Program-made: the position numbers and the translations under genes
Assembly: GCA_920105805.1 (NCBI GenBank)
Contig: CAKKTI010000339.1
Location: forward strand, 1-21,220
Source of the DNA: Condylostoma magnum
Taxonomy: Eukaryota > Ciliophora > Heterotrichea > Heterotrichida > Condylostomatidae
Reading direction: 5' to 3'
Length of the DNA stretch: 21,220 nt
In this document: positions 1-9,574 of the stretch, one piece after another
How the letters are laid out: every line of letters begins with the position of its first letter
Numbering within the stretch: the stretch's first letter is position 1
The notes under the pieces: model-generated
Told to the model about the DNA's origin: nothing
Seen by the model: only the letters and a program-made list of their open reading frames with translations
Databases searched by the model: none

Positions 1-770
1 GTGAATTAGAATTTTATCTGAAAATGATTATAAATCTACTATTTAAAGCTGTATTGGTTATACTTGGATTAATTTGACTGTTAGGTGATATCAAATTTTA
101 AGATAAAGCTCTATCAATATGATATCCAACATTAGTAACTGTTATTTATATTACTATCCTTCTAATTATATCCCCATTGTTGTAACTGGGGATGGAAAAG
201 CCTTAGTGGTAATGTATGCTATTAATAGAAGAATATACAAAGGGCAAGTTTACTAGCTTTTTATCAATTAGAACTTGCTTAAAGTGTTTTAAAAATTTAT
301 TTTGTACTAGCAAAGGTTTATATACGAACACTACAGTATTTAAATACAGCATTTCTATATAAATAATTGAAATAAATACACTTTATTAGTTTTATTCTTT
401 TTGCTAAGCTATTTCAGTATTATATACTGAAAAATAACTATTAAAAACACAAGGTACAATTCAAAATCATAAAATGGACACTTAATTAGCAGCTTATTCA
501 ATATATTCTTTAAAAATTAATGTAAACCAAACGTATCAAGTGATTATAGTGTATAATGGATAAACTTAATATAAAATGTTTATTCAATGGCAAGCCTATT
601 AAATTTAGTACATTATTTAATAAAACACAAGTTATTATTGTAAAATTTAATAAAAATCTTTGAATCCTATGATAATTTATTAGTTTATATAAAATAAGAT
701 GCTTATCTTATTAATTATTTGATAAGAGGGAAGCTATGACAACTGAGAACAAATCTACTAGTTTAAATCG
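1..770. other. AT-rich stretch without a recognisable gene
   Basis: I see no frame on either strand that gives a known family. With all three stop codons readable as sense, open frames carry little weight, so only homology would be convincing and none was seen. No telomeric C3TA3/T2AG3 type repeat is present at the left edge, so the window does not start at a chromosome end. It may be intergenic or hold an unrecognised gene. Confidence 0.5.
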
Positions 771-1499
771 TTAAAAAGCTAGAGTCCAGTACACAATTTG
801 TTTTGACTTGCTTGACTGATAACTCTATCCAGATAATACAATAGAATTCTTTAAAACTACAGATATAATTCCACTATTAAATGAAAATAGGGTTTTATTA
901 TTGTTTGGATTAGTTAAATCCCAGAGTCTTACAGTTCTATCCTAGCTTCCACTTACAGCTCTATTCCCTTAAATACATACACTATATACTATGCTATTAT
1001 GCCTTCCGATTATTCTACTATTATCAGGATTATGCATATTTCATAGTCGCACAGTTTTATCATAACTTCCACTTATAATATTTCTATCTTCAATGCACAC
1101 ACTTCTTACCCAACCATTATGTCTCCCAATCTCTCTATTGTTGTTTTAATTGCATAAATCTCAAAGCTAAACAGTTCTATCCACTAATAACTGTATTGCC
1201 TTCAATGCATACACTTCAGCATTATGTCTTCCAATCTCTCTATTGCTGCTTGGGTTTAATATATCTCAAAGTCAAATGGTTTTATCATAACATCCACTGA
1301 TCACTTTGTTACCTTCAATGCATAGGCTTAATACTATATTACTGTGACTTCCAATCTCTCTATTGTTGTTTGAATTCGATAAATCCCAAAGCCGTACAGC
1401 TTTATCAGACCTCACTTATAACTGTACTGCCTTCAATACATACACTTTTTACTTAGTGGCTTCCAATCTCTCTATTATTGTTTGTATTACATAAGTCAT
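771..1499 (-). pseudogene. Degenerate WD40-repeat protein gene
   Basis: Read with TAA/TAG=Gln and TGA=Trp, the minus strand gives about 242 residues. They contain beta-propeller repeats of the form D-[KR]-[TA]-[VI]-x-LWD followed by N-x-N-N-R-E-I-G-x-H. TGA sits at the Trp of RLW in one repeat. The last three blades (about 1150 down to 771) look sound. In two earlier blades the stretch between the H-N motif and D-[KR]-[TA] is read in the wrong frame: the correct blade words (SVCIEG..VISG) lie one frame over, so paired small indels have scrambled strands b and c. The first blade starts without any upstream propeller. WD40 proteins are protein-binding scaffolds; nothing points to a specific partner. 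I read it as a 5'-truncated, decaying gene, though sequence error could mimic the shifts. Confidence 0.75.
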
Positions 1500-2335
1500 G
1501 CATATCTAAGTTATATTACTGGAGTGATATCCAAATTATGCTAGTTTTTAGTTGGCTGGAATTATTTGCTTTCCTTATTTTTATATATTAGTGCTTTACA
1601 TTTAAGATTTAATTAACTTTATCACTTTTAGTTAATTATTCTTTAATACTTGCGTAATGAATTTATTATTTACTATAGCTTGGTTTTTGCATATCATAAA
1701 ACCAATGATTCTATTTCTAGCAAATTACATTATTAAGTTTATATCCTTGATATATTTCAATGTTATTAGCATAATTTTTGGGATAGTTATAGATTACTTA
1801 TAATTTATCTACAATGTATTGATTGTAAGTTTTGTAGTGTATAGAAATGATGCTATATGGAGACAAAATTTTATCCATTTTTTATAAGGAAGAAAAGAAT
1901 TAGTTTAATAAAAATTAGATATAGGTATTTACAACTATTGAACTCATGTTTTAAATTAAGTACTAATAGTCAATAGTGCTTTTATTATATAACTTCTTGC
2001 CTATCATATTTATACAACTATGCTAACAATATTGATTAAATATGAAATACTCATATAAATGTAAGTCCATTCGAACTACTATTTTTTAAGCAAGTCTTAT
2101 TTACAAACAATTAGAAAAAATGCGAGTTACTATCAATACATTACTCTTTAAAATTCTAATTTAAATCATTTCTTGCTTAAAGTAGTTTAATCTTTATTCA
2201 GAAAGCCTATTAAAATTTGAATGAAATAAAATGATCTAATTTCTTACTATGAATATAAGTACACAATAATAATAAACTTTTTTAATAAGATAATCATATA
2301 GAAATAACATAAATATATCATAATAATTTCTATCT
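1500..2335. other. AT-rich stretch without a recognisable gene
   Basis: This interval lies between the WD40 relic and the tandem duplication. I see no protein family, no RNA gene and no clear repeat. The rightmost 150 bases are the start of the duplicated unit and resemble 3310-3466, which is the 3' flank of the second copy of the small minus-strand gene. Confidence 0.5.
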
Positions 2336-2815
2336 TTAATATCTAAGATAACGAAAGAGTCTTCGAGAGAAAGTTTTACAGTTGTAGCTGGTTATACTAA
2401 AGTCATTGTATTTCCTTCTATCACACCATATTAGGGCATCCTTAAATGTTCATTAGTTACAAGCGCGACGCGACTTTACTACTTTCATTCTATAAGAATC
2501 ATATACTCCATAAATTTCACTTCTATTGTATCCTATATAAACATAAATATTCGAATCTTTGCAAAAGTGTAAAGTTGCATCATAGCTGTCTCAGGTTTCT
2601 ATATATACAAATCTATGGTATGCTAAACCAAAGACCATATTCACTCCTCCTACTGGAGTTTTCATTAAATAAACGTTTTTAATACTTTCATCCAATGTCT
2701 CATCAACGTAATGGTTATTAATTATTATCCTGTCTTGGTTGAGCTCAGCTGAGCATTGTTTATACCAAACATAAATGTTATACTTTCCCCTCGCTCTAGA
2801 GATTCCTGATCCCAT
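2336..2815 (-). CDS. Small papain-fold-like protein, copy A, probably inactive
   Basis: The gene gives 159 residues under the reassigned code, with two in-frame TGA and one TAA. The N-terminus M-G-S-G-I-S fits an N-myristoylation signal (Gly2, Ser6) followed by basic residues, which suggests membrane attachment. The body is clearly paralogous to the copy at 3467-3952 (shared RIIINN, VDETL, MKTPVGG, TLHFCKDSNIY, SEIYG, NDFSI, SYNCK). Copy B carries a His and an NC-x-H-F-S motif that recall PPPDE/LRAT-type thiol hydrolases. In copy A the first His is Asp (YDATL) and the motif is NCKTFS, so the putative catalytic His is gone. It may be a decaying duplicate or a non-enzymatic paralogue. Family assignment is tentative. 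No other start lies nearby in frame. Confidence 0.55.
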
Positions 2816-3235
2816 TTTATTGAATAATTATAAAGCATTGGAATAAAATCTATAAATGGAAAAAATAAATGGGCACTATGAAGGTTTAGGAAACACTTTA
2901 TATTATTTTCAGCTGTTTATAACCTAATATATTTTGAGTTTATCCATCTTTTAGTTTAGAGTGGAAATGTTTATTATAAGTCATCAGAGGCGATAGCTTG
3001 GTAAGCATTTAATTAGCTCATAATCACTTATTAGAACAAACCTGGTATTTTATAAACTCTAGTTTACTCTTATTTCAATACATTAGTTTTTGTAAAAGTT
3101 ATTATTGGGAGTCTGCTATATAGGCTGTTAGAAAAACAGTATTTTATACTGAAAATGCATGAGTACTAATTTATTAACTACCTTACATTATAATATCCCT
3201 TGTACAATTATTATGTAATTCCCCTATAGAATAAA

Positions 3236-3310
3236 ATGATTTTAAGATTTTTAGTACTGAGAAGCTTAGCATATTAATCCACAGGACTCATCTCATTCCA
3301 ATATATTTAT
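3236..3310 (+). pseudogene. 5' fragment of the folate-receptor-like gene
   Basis: From the ATG, about 22 codons read M-I-L-R-F-L-V-L-R-S-L-A-Y-Q-S-T-G-L-I-S. This nearly matches the start of the intact gene at 4448 (M-I-F-S-F-L-V-L-R-S-L-A-C-K-S-T-G-L-I). After about 3310 the similarity ends, and the sequence passes into the 3' flank of the second small minus-strand gene. It is the piece of the neighbouring gene carried along when the unit was duplicated, and cannot encode the receptor. Confidence 0.7.
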
Positions 3311-3466
3311 CTAATAAAGTAGTTTAAACTTTATCAAGAAAACAAATCGAAATTTTATTTAGTGAATTTAACTAATTTCTTACTACTCATATAAGTACAC
3401 AATAATTATCAGCCTTTTAATTAGATAATTATATAGAAATAACACAAACATATTATAAGATTACCT

Positions 3467-3952
3467 TTAATATTTAGCATAATTATAGAGTTCTTGAGAG
3501 AAATGTTTGCAGTTATAGCTAGCTATACTAAAGTCATTGCATCTCCTGTTATAGCACCATTTAAGTACATCACGAAATGTTAAATTGCTTCTAGCTCGAT
3601 GTGATTTTTCTATTTTCATATCATAAGAATAATATCTTCCATAGATTTCACTTCTATCGTCTCCTATAAAAATATAAATATTTGAATCTTTGCAAAAATG
3701 TAAAGTTGCATGATAGCTTTCCATTGTTTCTATGAGTGAAAATCTATGTTATGTACTTCCAAGGGGTCCCATACTCATTCCTCCTACTGGAGTTTTCATT
3801 ACATACACCATTTTAAGCTGTTCATTCAATGTCTCATCAACGTAAAAGTTATTTATGATTATTCTGTCTTGGTTGATTTAAGCTGGGTATTGTTTATACC
3901 ATACAAAGATGTTATACTTTCCCCCCCTTCTAGAGCTTACTCCTGATCCCAT
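3467..3952 (-). CDS. Small papain-fold-like protein, copy B
   Basis: The gene gives 161 residues with only two reassigned codons (TAA) in frame. The M-G-S-G-V-S-S-R-R start fits N-myristoylation plus a basic patch. The second half has His81 in S-Y-H-A-T-L, a Y-G-R-Y-Y-S-Y-D stretch, and Cys148 in S-Y-N-C-K-H-F-S near the C-terminus. An early His and a late Asn-Cys-x-His-Phe-Ser are typical of PPPDE (DeSI deubiquitinase/deSUMOylase-like) and LRAT-like circularly permuted thiol hydrolases. I infer membership from these motifs only; overall similarity is not decisive. The start is set by the ATG aligned with copy A. It is divergently paired with the folate-receptor-like gene at 4448, separated by 495 bases. 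Confidence 0.6.
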
Positions 3953-4447
3953 TTTATTAAGTAATAATCAAGCTTTGGAATAAAATCTATAAATAAGAAA
4001 TCAATGGTCACTCTGAAATAAACTACACTCTAAAGGTTTAGGAGACACTTTATGTTATTTTCACTAGTTAACCCTATTGAGCTGTTCATGCTGTAGCATA
4101 TTTTGAGTTTATCCATCTTTTAATTTAGAATTTTAATCGATATGGCAAAGCTTTCATTTTATTGTAAACCATCAGAGGAAATAACTTAATAAGTATTTAA
4201 TCAGCTAATAATAATTTATTATAACAAGTTTGATGTATTTACCTAGCATTTCATAAACTCTAGTTTATTTAATTACATTAACCCTTATTATCAGAAGATT
4301 ATCTACTACATAGATATATAGGTTGTTAAAAACAGTATTATATACGGAAAAATGCATAGGCACTATAATACTTCTTTATTAATTACCTTACACTATGATA
4401 TCCCTTTTATACCTACATTTAATATAATTCCCTTAGAACAAAATAAA
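3953..4447. promoter_or_regulatory. Divergent promoter region, duplicated at 2816-3235
   Basis: An AT-rich gap between two gene starts that point away from each other. The same region exists in the left repeat unit between 2816 and 3235, with conserved words such as GAGTTTATCCATCTTTTA, CATCAGAGG and ACCTTACA. Retention of these words in two otherwise diverged copies suggests, but does not prove, regulatory elements or 5' UTR sequence. Confidence 0.4.
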
Positions 4448-5035
4448 ATGATTTTTAGCTTTTTAGTACTAAGAAGCTTAGCATGTAAATCAACAGGACT
4501 TATCTAATTCAAAGATACTGATCTATTAAAAAAACAAAGTTTAGCCCTTTGTTTATAAAATCAGTCCTCAACCTGTTGCGAAGACTAAGATCTATAACCT
4601 CTTTTCACTTAACTAATCGATGTATCAGATGAATGTAAACTAATATCAGAGAAGATATTCTGCTCTAACTGTGATGAAAGAGTAAACAAAGGTGAAATTT
4701 CGGGAGTTTGTATGTAAACATGCGATGAATGATTACTAAATTGCCAAAATGATAAAATATACATGGACAGCAACTAAATAAGATTTTGTACAGGTGAATA
4801 GCAGTGTGACTTAGTAAAGAATTAGTACTAATTAGGATGAGAGTTTTGCCAGGCATTTGGTATATATTCACAGGCTATAAATTGTTTTAGTGATTAGCCT
4901 TATAAGGTGTAGAGAAGAGAGTACAAAACAATTGTGCTATACATGCTACTTAGTTTCAGTATAGGGGCGCTTTTACTTAATTTTTACAAAATCAAAAATA
5001 TACGAAACAAGGCCGCCATAAGTAAAACTTCTTAA
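4448..5035 (+). CDS. Folate-receptor-like Cys-rich membrane protein
   Basis: 195 residues. A short hydrophobic start (M-I-F-S-F-L-V-L) may be a signal peptide. Then come many Cys in a spacing typical of the plant/protist folate-receptor-like family: a T-C-C-E-D pair, F-C-S-N-C-D, V-C-M-Q-T-C-D-E-W-L-L-N-C, and G-W-E-F-C. Near the C-terminus a membrane span (Y-K-T-I-V-L-Y-M-L-L-S-F-S-I-G, about 160-182) is followed by a basic tail, giving a type I topology. The ligand is unknown; folate binding is a family name only. Both TGA codons (4730-4732 is one) fall at Trp positions next to conserved Cys, and several TAA/TAG are Gln. The end is taken at a TAA-TAA pair; the next gene's ATG follows 5 bases after the first TAA. 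Confidence 0.72.
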
Positions 5036-5040
5036 TAAAA

Positions 5041-5943
5041 ATGTAATATTTTCAATACTGTGATTTGAACTCAACCGCTTAAAGAGTAGTAAGACCAGCT
5101 AGAAATATATACTAAACTTAAGATCTAGGACCAACTGTATTTTATTTATCACCAGGCCAGTATGTAAGGAATGATTTTTCTATATAAAACAACAAAAATG
5201 AGGAGATAAAATGTTCGATTTATAGGAGTTTTAACGATTCTGTTAATACCCAAAAATGTTTGATATACTCTCATAGTAGTAGTGGATCCCGCATTGAGTT
5301 TCTTTCTGCTTTACAGCAAATTTTACCGTTATAAATACCAATTATCACTTATGATAGTGCAGGTTCTGGTATTTCAGACGGTGATTTTATAGGTTTTGGT
5401 ATAAAGGAGTCAGAAGATCTTAACTGTTTGATATAATTCCTTAGTTTCAATATGAATTACAAAAAGATAGTCCTATGAGGCAAGCAAATGGGTGCTATAT
5501 CTAGCCTATTATGTCTTCAGAACTCCCATATAACCGGATGTATTTTGCAAGACCTTTCTCTATCATTCAAATCCCTCGCAATGAATTTAATCCAACAAAA
5601 TTCCAATATACCAAAACTATGATTAAAAACGTATATAAAACAACTAAAGCGGAAAGTACAGAAACTAATAGGCTACACACTCCCTAAACTAAGCCTATCA
5701 ACAATCAGCAAGCCAACCCTTATAACAGCCTCCACCCTGGAAGTCCCTAAAAGTCCCTACATACAATTCCAGCCTTAACTGAACCTTTCAACTATCAAAA
5801 CCTGGCTAATAACCCACCAAAACCTCCAGCCACCCCAACCAGCCCGCAACCTTCTACTAACCAGTCTCCTCGACATACACCCCCTCCAACAGCTAGAATC
5901 CCCTTCCCTCAATGACGACGACTACGATATACTAAGTGACTAA
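5041..5943 (+). CDS. Alpha/beta-hydrolase-fold protein lacking the catalytic Ser
   Basis: 300 residues of the ABHD17-like/serine hydrolase family common in ciliates and plants. Visible family marks, in order: V-V-R-P-A-R-N-I-Y with L-G-P (about 20-40), C-L-I-Y-S-H-S-S-S-G-S-R (the His-Gly oxyanion region), Y-D-S-A-G-S-G-I-S-D-G (the family's F-D-x-x-G-S-G-x-S-x-G), and L-W-G-K-Q-M-G-A (144-151). The last is the nucleophile elbow, normally W-G-R-S-M-G-A. Here the Ser is Gln149 (CAA at 5485-5487), and the Trp before it is TGA (5476-5478). The C-terminal half lacks a clear Asp and the G-D-H motif. It is therefore probably a pseudo-enzyme. The ATG at 5041 is the only Met upstream of the conserved N-terminus. 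It ends at TAA after an acidic D-D-D-Y-D tail, 17 bases before the RPB2 stop on the other strand. Confidence 0.82.
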
Positions 5944-5960
5944 TTCCCTAATTAATTTTA

Positions 5961-8900
5961 CTAATCTAAATCAGTTATCAACCTCGGAGCAATCAGCATG
6001 GCCATTAACTCTTAGAACAGCAGCTTGCACGCATAAGGAATATTAACCTGCACAATTCTACTCCTCCTTATATCACACTACCTACACTTAAAACTGTTTC
6101 TATTCAAATCTGCAACAGCAATCAGCCCACAATTCTCACACACGTGTATCCTATACGCATCTGATGTATCAAACAACTTTTCCTTCATAAACCTCGCAAC
6201 TCCATGCGATATCATGCAATCACACTCCATTTCCCCTAGTCTCAACCCTCCTTCCCTAGACCTTCCCTCAGTGGGCTATCTAGTCAAATTTTACAGAGGT
6301 CCTCTGGACCTTGAGTGGATTTTATCATCCACCATGTGCTTCAGTCTTTAATAGTACGTCGGGCCTAGGAAAATATGCGATTTCAGTTTAGTTCCATTGT
6401 GCCCGTTGTACATCACCTCATTCCCGTGGGCTTAATAGCCTAGTTTATGCAGGTCCTGGGAGATCTCATCCACAGTAACATCTTAGAACGGAGTACCGTC
6501 TCCTTCCTCCCCTCTCAAACACGCTACTTTAGATGCAAGACACTCAATCATATGACCTACGGTCATTCTACTGGGAATAGCGTGAGGGTTGACTATTATG
6601 TCTGGAACTATCCCCTCAATAGTAAACGGCAGGTCCTCCTGACGGAAAGTAGAGCCAATTGTTCCCTTCTGGCCGTGCCTACTGGCAAATTTATCCCCGA
6701 TTTGAGGAATTCTTATAGACCGCATGCGCACCTTGGTGAATTTTTAGCCTTTTTCATCTGTACTTAGCATTACGGCATCTATGATACCGTATTCACTGGC
6801 TCGTAGAGGCTCTGATACATCACGTCGCTTCTGGCGGATTCCCTCGTTTCTAATGTTCAATTAAGCAGTTTTTCCTATGATTATGTCCCCGCCTGATACT
6901 CGGTAGCCTGGCATTATCAAGCCGTCGTCGTCTAGTTTGTCATAGCACATTCGCTTCATTCCTATTGTGTCATTTTGAGTTGGACGCATGAACTCCTCGT
7001 GGGCACCTCCTGTCATTTTACACTCGTTTGAGTATGTACGGAAAAAGACGGAACGGAAGATACCACGGTCTATTGCTGACTGATTCATAATAACACTGTC
7101 TTCTTAGTTGTAGCCGGTGTAGCAGGCAATTGCAGTTATGGCGTTGCATCCACTCGGTAGTTCTTTAAAGTACATAAATTCCATAGCTCTTGTCATTACT
7201 AAAGGCTTTTGAGGATAGTAGAGTACATGGGCTAAAGTGTCCATTCTTAGTTGATAGTTACTAGCATACACACCCATAGCTTACTTTCCCATAGCACTTT
7301 GATAAGTGTTTCTGGGGGACTGGTTATGGTCAGGGAAAGGAATTATACTAGCACAGACTCCTAGAATCATAGAGGGATGAATCTCGCAATGTGTGTATTG
7401 ATGAAATTGGCTTTTGTACTGAATATCCTTGATAGTCATAGCAATCATAGCAGTCTCCTCCTCTTCAGTATCAATGTACTCAATCAAACTTTATTACAAG
7501 CATTTCTCAAATGAAAGATGCTGAGGATGGTCATTCTGCAGTTTAATCAACTCGATATGCTGCTTCTTTATACACAGTTAATTATTATCTACAATAAACA
7601 AAGGTCTTTACACCCTTCCAGAATCGCAGTACAACTTTATCTCCTTATTGGGTATATCCCTAACAATGGACAACTACTAGGTAATCATTCCTTACCTCCT
7701 CAACTGAATCAACGTCTTTATCAAGAAATCTGCATCCCCATGTATCCCAATCCACGCTCCATTTAAAAACACCTTAGTTTTCTGATGTATATCCTTTACA
7801 TTCAGCTCCACCAGGTTCTCTGTATTAAGTTCCTCTAAAGTCTTCTAAAGCATCGACGCACTACTAGAAACAGATATATGTGCCATCAGTGTCAAATTCT
7901 TAACCAACCCACAGGCCTGTCCTTCCGGTGTCTCCGCCGGACAAATCATCCCCCAATGTGTATTATGCAGCTATCTAGGCCTAGTCAACTTTCCCTGTTT
8001 CTGCAACTATGTATTAAGTCTTCTCAAATGCGACAGGGAGGATGAGAACGTAAGCCTACTAAGCACCTACGACACCCCCGTCTTTGCAACATTCCCTGAC
8101 TTATCAATCCCCCAGTTCCCTGTAGACAACGCATACTTCAACCCATTAGTAATAATAGACTCCTTCAACGCAGTCAGTAGATTCATGTCATGCTAGCTGT
8201 CAATCTGCCGTTTCAGTGTATCCTACGCTGTTTTAGTAAACCTTCTAAACAACTGTCTGAACAGCCCGGCAAGTAGTGACCCAGCTAAATCAAGTCTCTT
8301 TTTACCGTAGTGATCACGGTCATCCTCATTTATCCTTCCCAATGCAGCGTTGCACAGTCGATGGACCATATACCCTACAAAGAACGTCTTTTTTGTTTCA
8401 AACTCACTACTGACGGATACATGCGGTAACATTTCCTTCTGCAATAAGTCCTTAGCATATTCTATACGCTGGGCCATGGTTGCACCCACAGAGTTACCAC
8501 GTCTTCCTATATAATCCAGTGCGTGGTCCTGACTCGAAGTCACTTGGGCCTCTTCGAGAGAAGGACGCAGGATTTCCATCATTCTTATATCCTTGATATC
8601 GTAGCAAATATGGTTTATTATGTCCAAGTCTGCCACAAAGCCCATCGCCCTGAATAGGATAATCACTGGAATGTCCTGCTTTATATACGGAATAGTGGCC
8701 CTAAGCACTTACTCGTGACCTGCTCCTGGACGTTTTGTCAGGTTTATTGAAAAAACACTCGGAACCTTGTTTGATGTCTCATTTTGCGAACGGATCTCAG
8801 CTATCCAGGAGTACTTGCTGGGCTGTTTTTTGTGGAAAACATACACAAAGTTGTTAGCCATCTTCTCCTGGGCCACTAGCACCTTTTCACTACCGTTGAT

Positions 8901-9458
8901 TATGAAGTAGCCGCCTTGGTCAAACATGCACTCCTTGTACTCTATGCGGTCCTTATCAGACCGCATGTTTAGCGCACAGTAGTTGGACCTGATCATTATG
9001 GGAATTCTTCCAATAAACACACTTTAATGCTCTTGAGTGTCCTTTACTATGTCCTCCTTTGAGTTAGCGTCGTAGTATAAGGTCTGTTTTTGTACATCCA
9101 CTAAGAGATTTGAGGAGTAGGTAAGATTTCTAAGTCGCGCCTCGTAGGGATATATAAGATTCTGTGTACGGTCTTGCTCTAGGATGGTCGGCCTTGCCCC
9201 TAAAGTTGCTTGCTTGAAACTTATCTGATATTTAAGCTCGTTGGTATTGCGATCTCCCGGGCGGAACTGGCGTTCTGGTGTAATGGTAATCTCAGCACTG
9301 TCTTCTACAATTTCTTGGATTGTATGGTGGATGAAGTGGTTGAATGAGGAGAGCTGTTGGGATACTAAGCCGTTCTCTTTGAAGTACTCACTGATTACCA
9401 CCCAGGCGTCTTCTTAGGTTATTTATTCGTCTTCCTGGCCGAAGATGTCGTATTACAT
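5961..9458 (-). CDS. RPB2: RNA polymerase II second-largest subunit RPB2
   Basis: 1165 residues (yeast RPB2 has 1224), uninterrupted and intronless under the reassigned code. It forms the lobe, protrusion, fork and wall of nuclear Pol II. Recognised blocks: I-T-Q-E-D-A-W at the start, [11 protein letters not shown] (about 147), [10 protein letters not shown] (about 189), [15 protein letters not shown] (about 380), [14 protein letters not shown] (about 502), [13 protein letters not shown] (about 710), [13 protein letters not shown] (about 917), [12 protein letters not shown] (about 1070), and the zinc site C-x2-C..C-x2-C (about 1105-1122). The start is ATG-TAA(Gln)-TAC at 9458. More than twenty TAA/TAG are sense. 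The stop is TAG then TAA right after A-P-R-L-I-T-D-L-D, where the family ends. Every Trp I read is TGG; no TGA is in frame. Sequence fits RPB2 rather than the Pol I or III paralogues. Confidence 0.97.
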
Positions 9459-9574
9459 TTTATATTGGGTTAATGGAAAGCTATAATGGTTATATGAGTT
9501 ATGAATTACTAAGAATAATTGGTTTTACCTCAATTAGCATAGGCCCATGCACCTGCTACTATGATTGATGAGCT
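9459..9574 (-). promoter_or_regulatory. Short spacer upstream of RPB2
   Basis: The 116 bases between the RPB2 start and the TAA of the next minus-strand gene must hold the RPB2 core promoter and 5' UTR unless the two are co-transcribed. It is AT-rich; I see no definite element. Confidence 0.35.

Larger units (their letters stand above)
2185..3320. repeat. Tandem duplication, left unit
   Basis: The left copy of a diverged direct repeat; edges are approximate. Its order matches the right copy throughout: shared words around TAAAGTAGTTTAA, then AGTACACAATAAT, then the minus-strand gene, then GAGTTTATCCATCTTTTA, then the start of a folate-receptor-like gene. Substitutions and small indels are frequent even in coding parts, so the duplication is not recent. 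No inverted repeats or target duplications were noticed at its edges, so an ordinary segmental duplication is more likely than a mobile element. Confidence 0.75.
3321..4530. repeat. Tandem duplication, right unit
   Basis: The right copy of the direct repeat described for 2185-3320; edges are approximate. It carries the better-preserved small minus-strand gene, the divergent promoter, and the 5' end of the folate-receptor-like gene. Here that gene continues in full past the end of the repeat. This suggests that the right copy is the original arrangement and the left one the duplicate. Confidence 0.7.

Noticed and set aside
2446-2682. Plus-strand standard-code ORF of 78 codons
   Set aside because: It lies antisense to the small papain-fold-like gene, whose paralogue confirms the minus strand as coding.
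2185-4530. Mobile element as cause of the repeated units
   Set aside because: No terminal inverted repeats, target duplications or transposase-like frame were seen; the repeat contains only host-type genes.
5055-5075. Possible tRNA-like sequence around TTTGAACTCAACCGC
   Set aside because: No acceptor or D stem pairs around it, and it lies in the N-terminal coding part of the hydrolase.
6447-6767. Plus-strand standard-code ORF of 106 codons
   Set aside because: It is antisense to the highly conserved hybrid-binding region of RPB2.
5961-9458. RPB2 as a pseudogene riddled with stops
   Set aside because: The stop-type triplets fall at Gln positions, the frame never shifts, and motifs are intact over 1165 residues, so codon reassignment is the better explanation.
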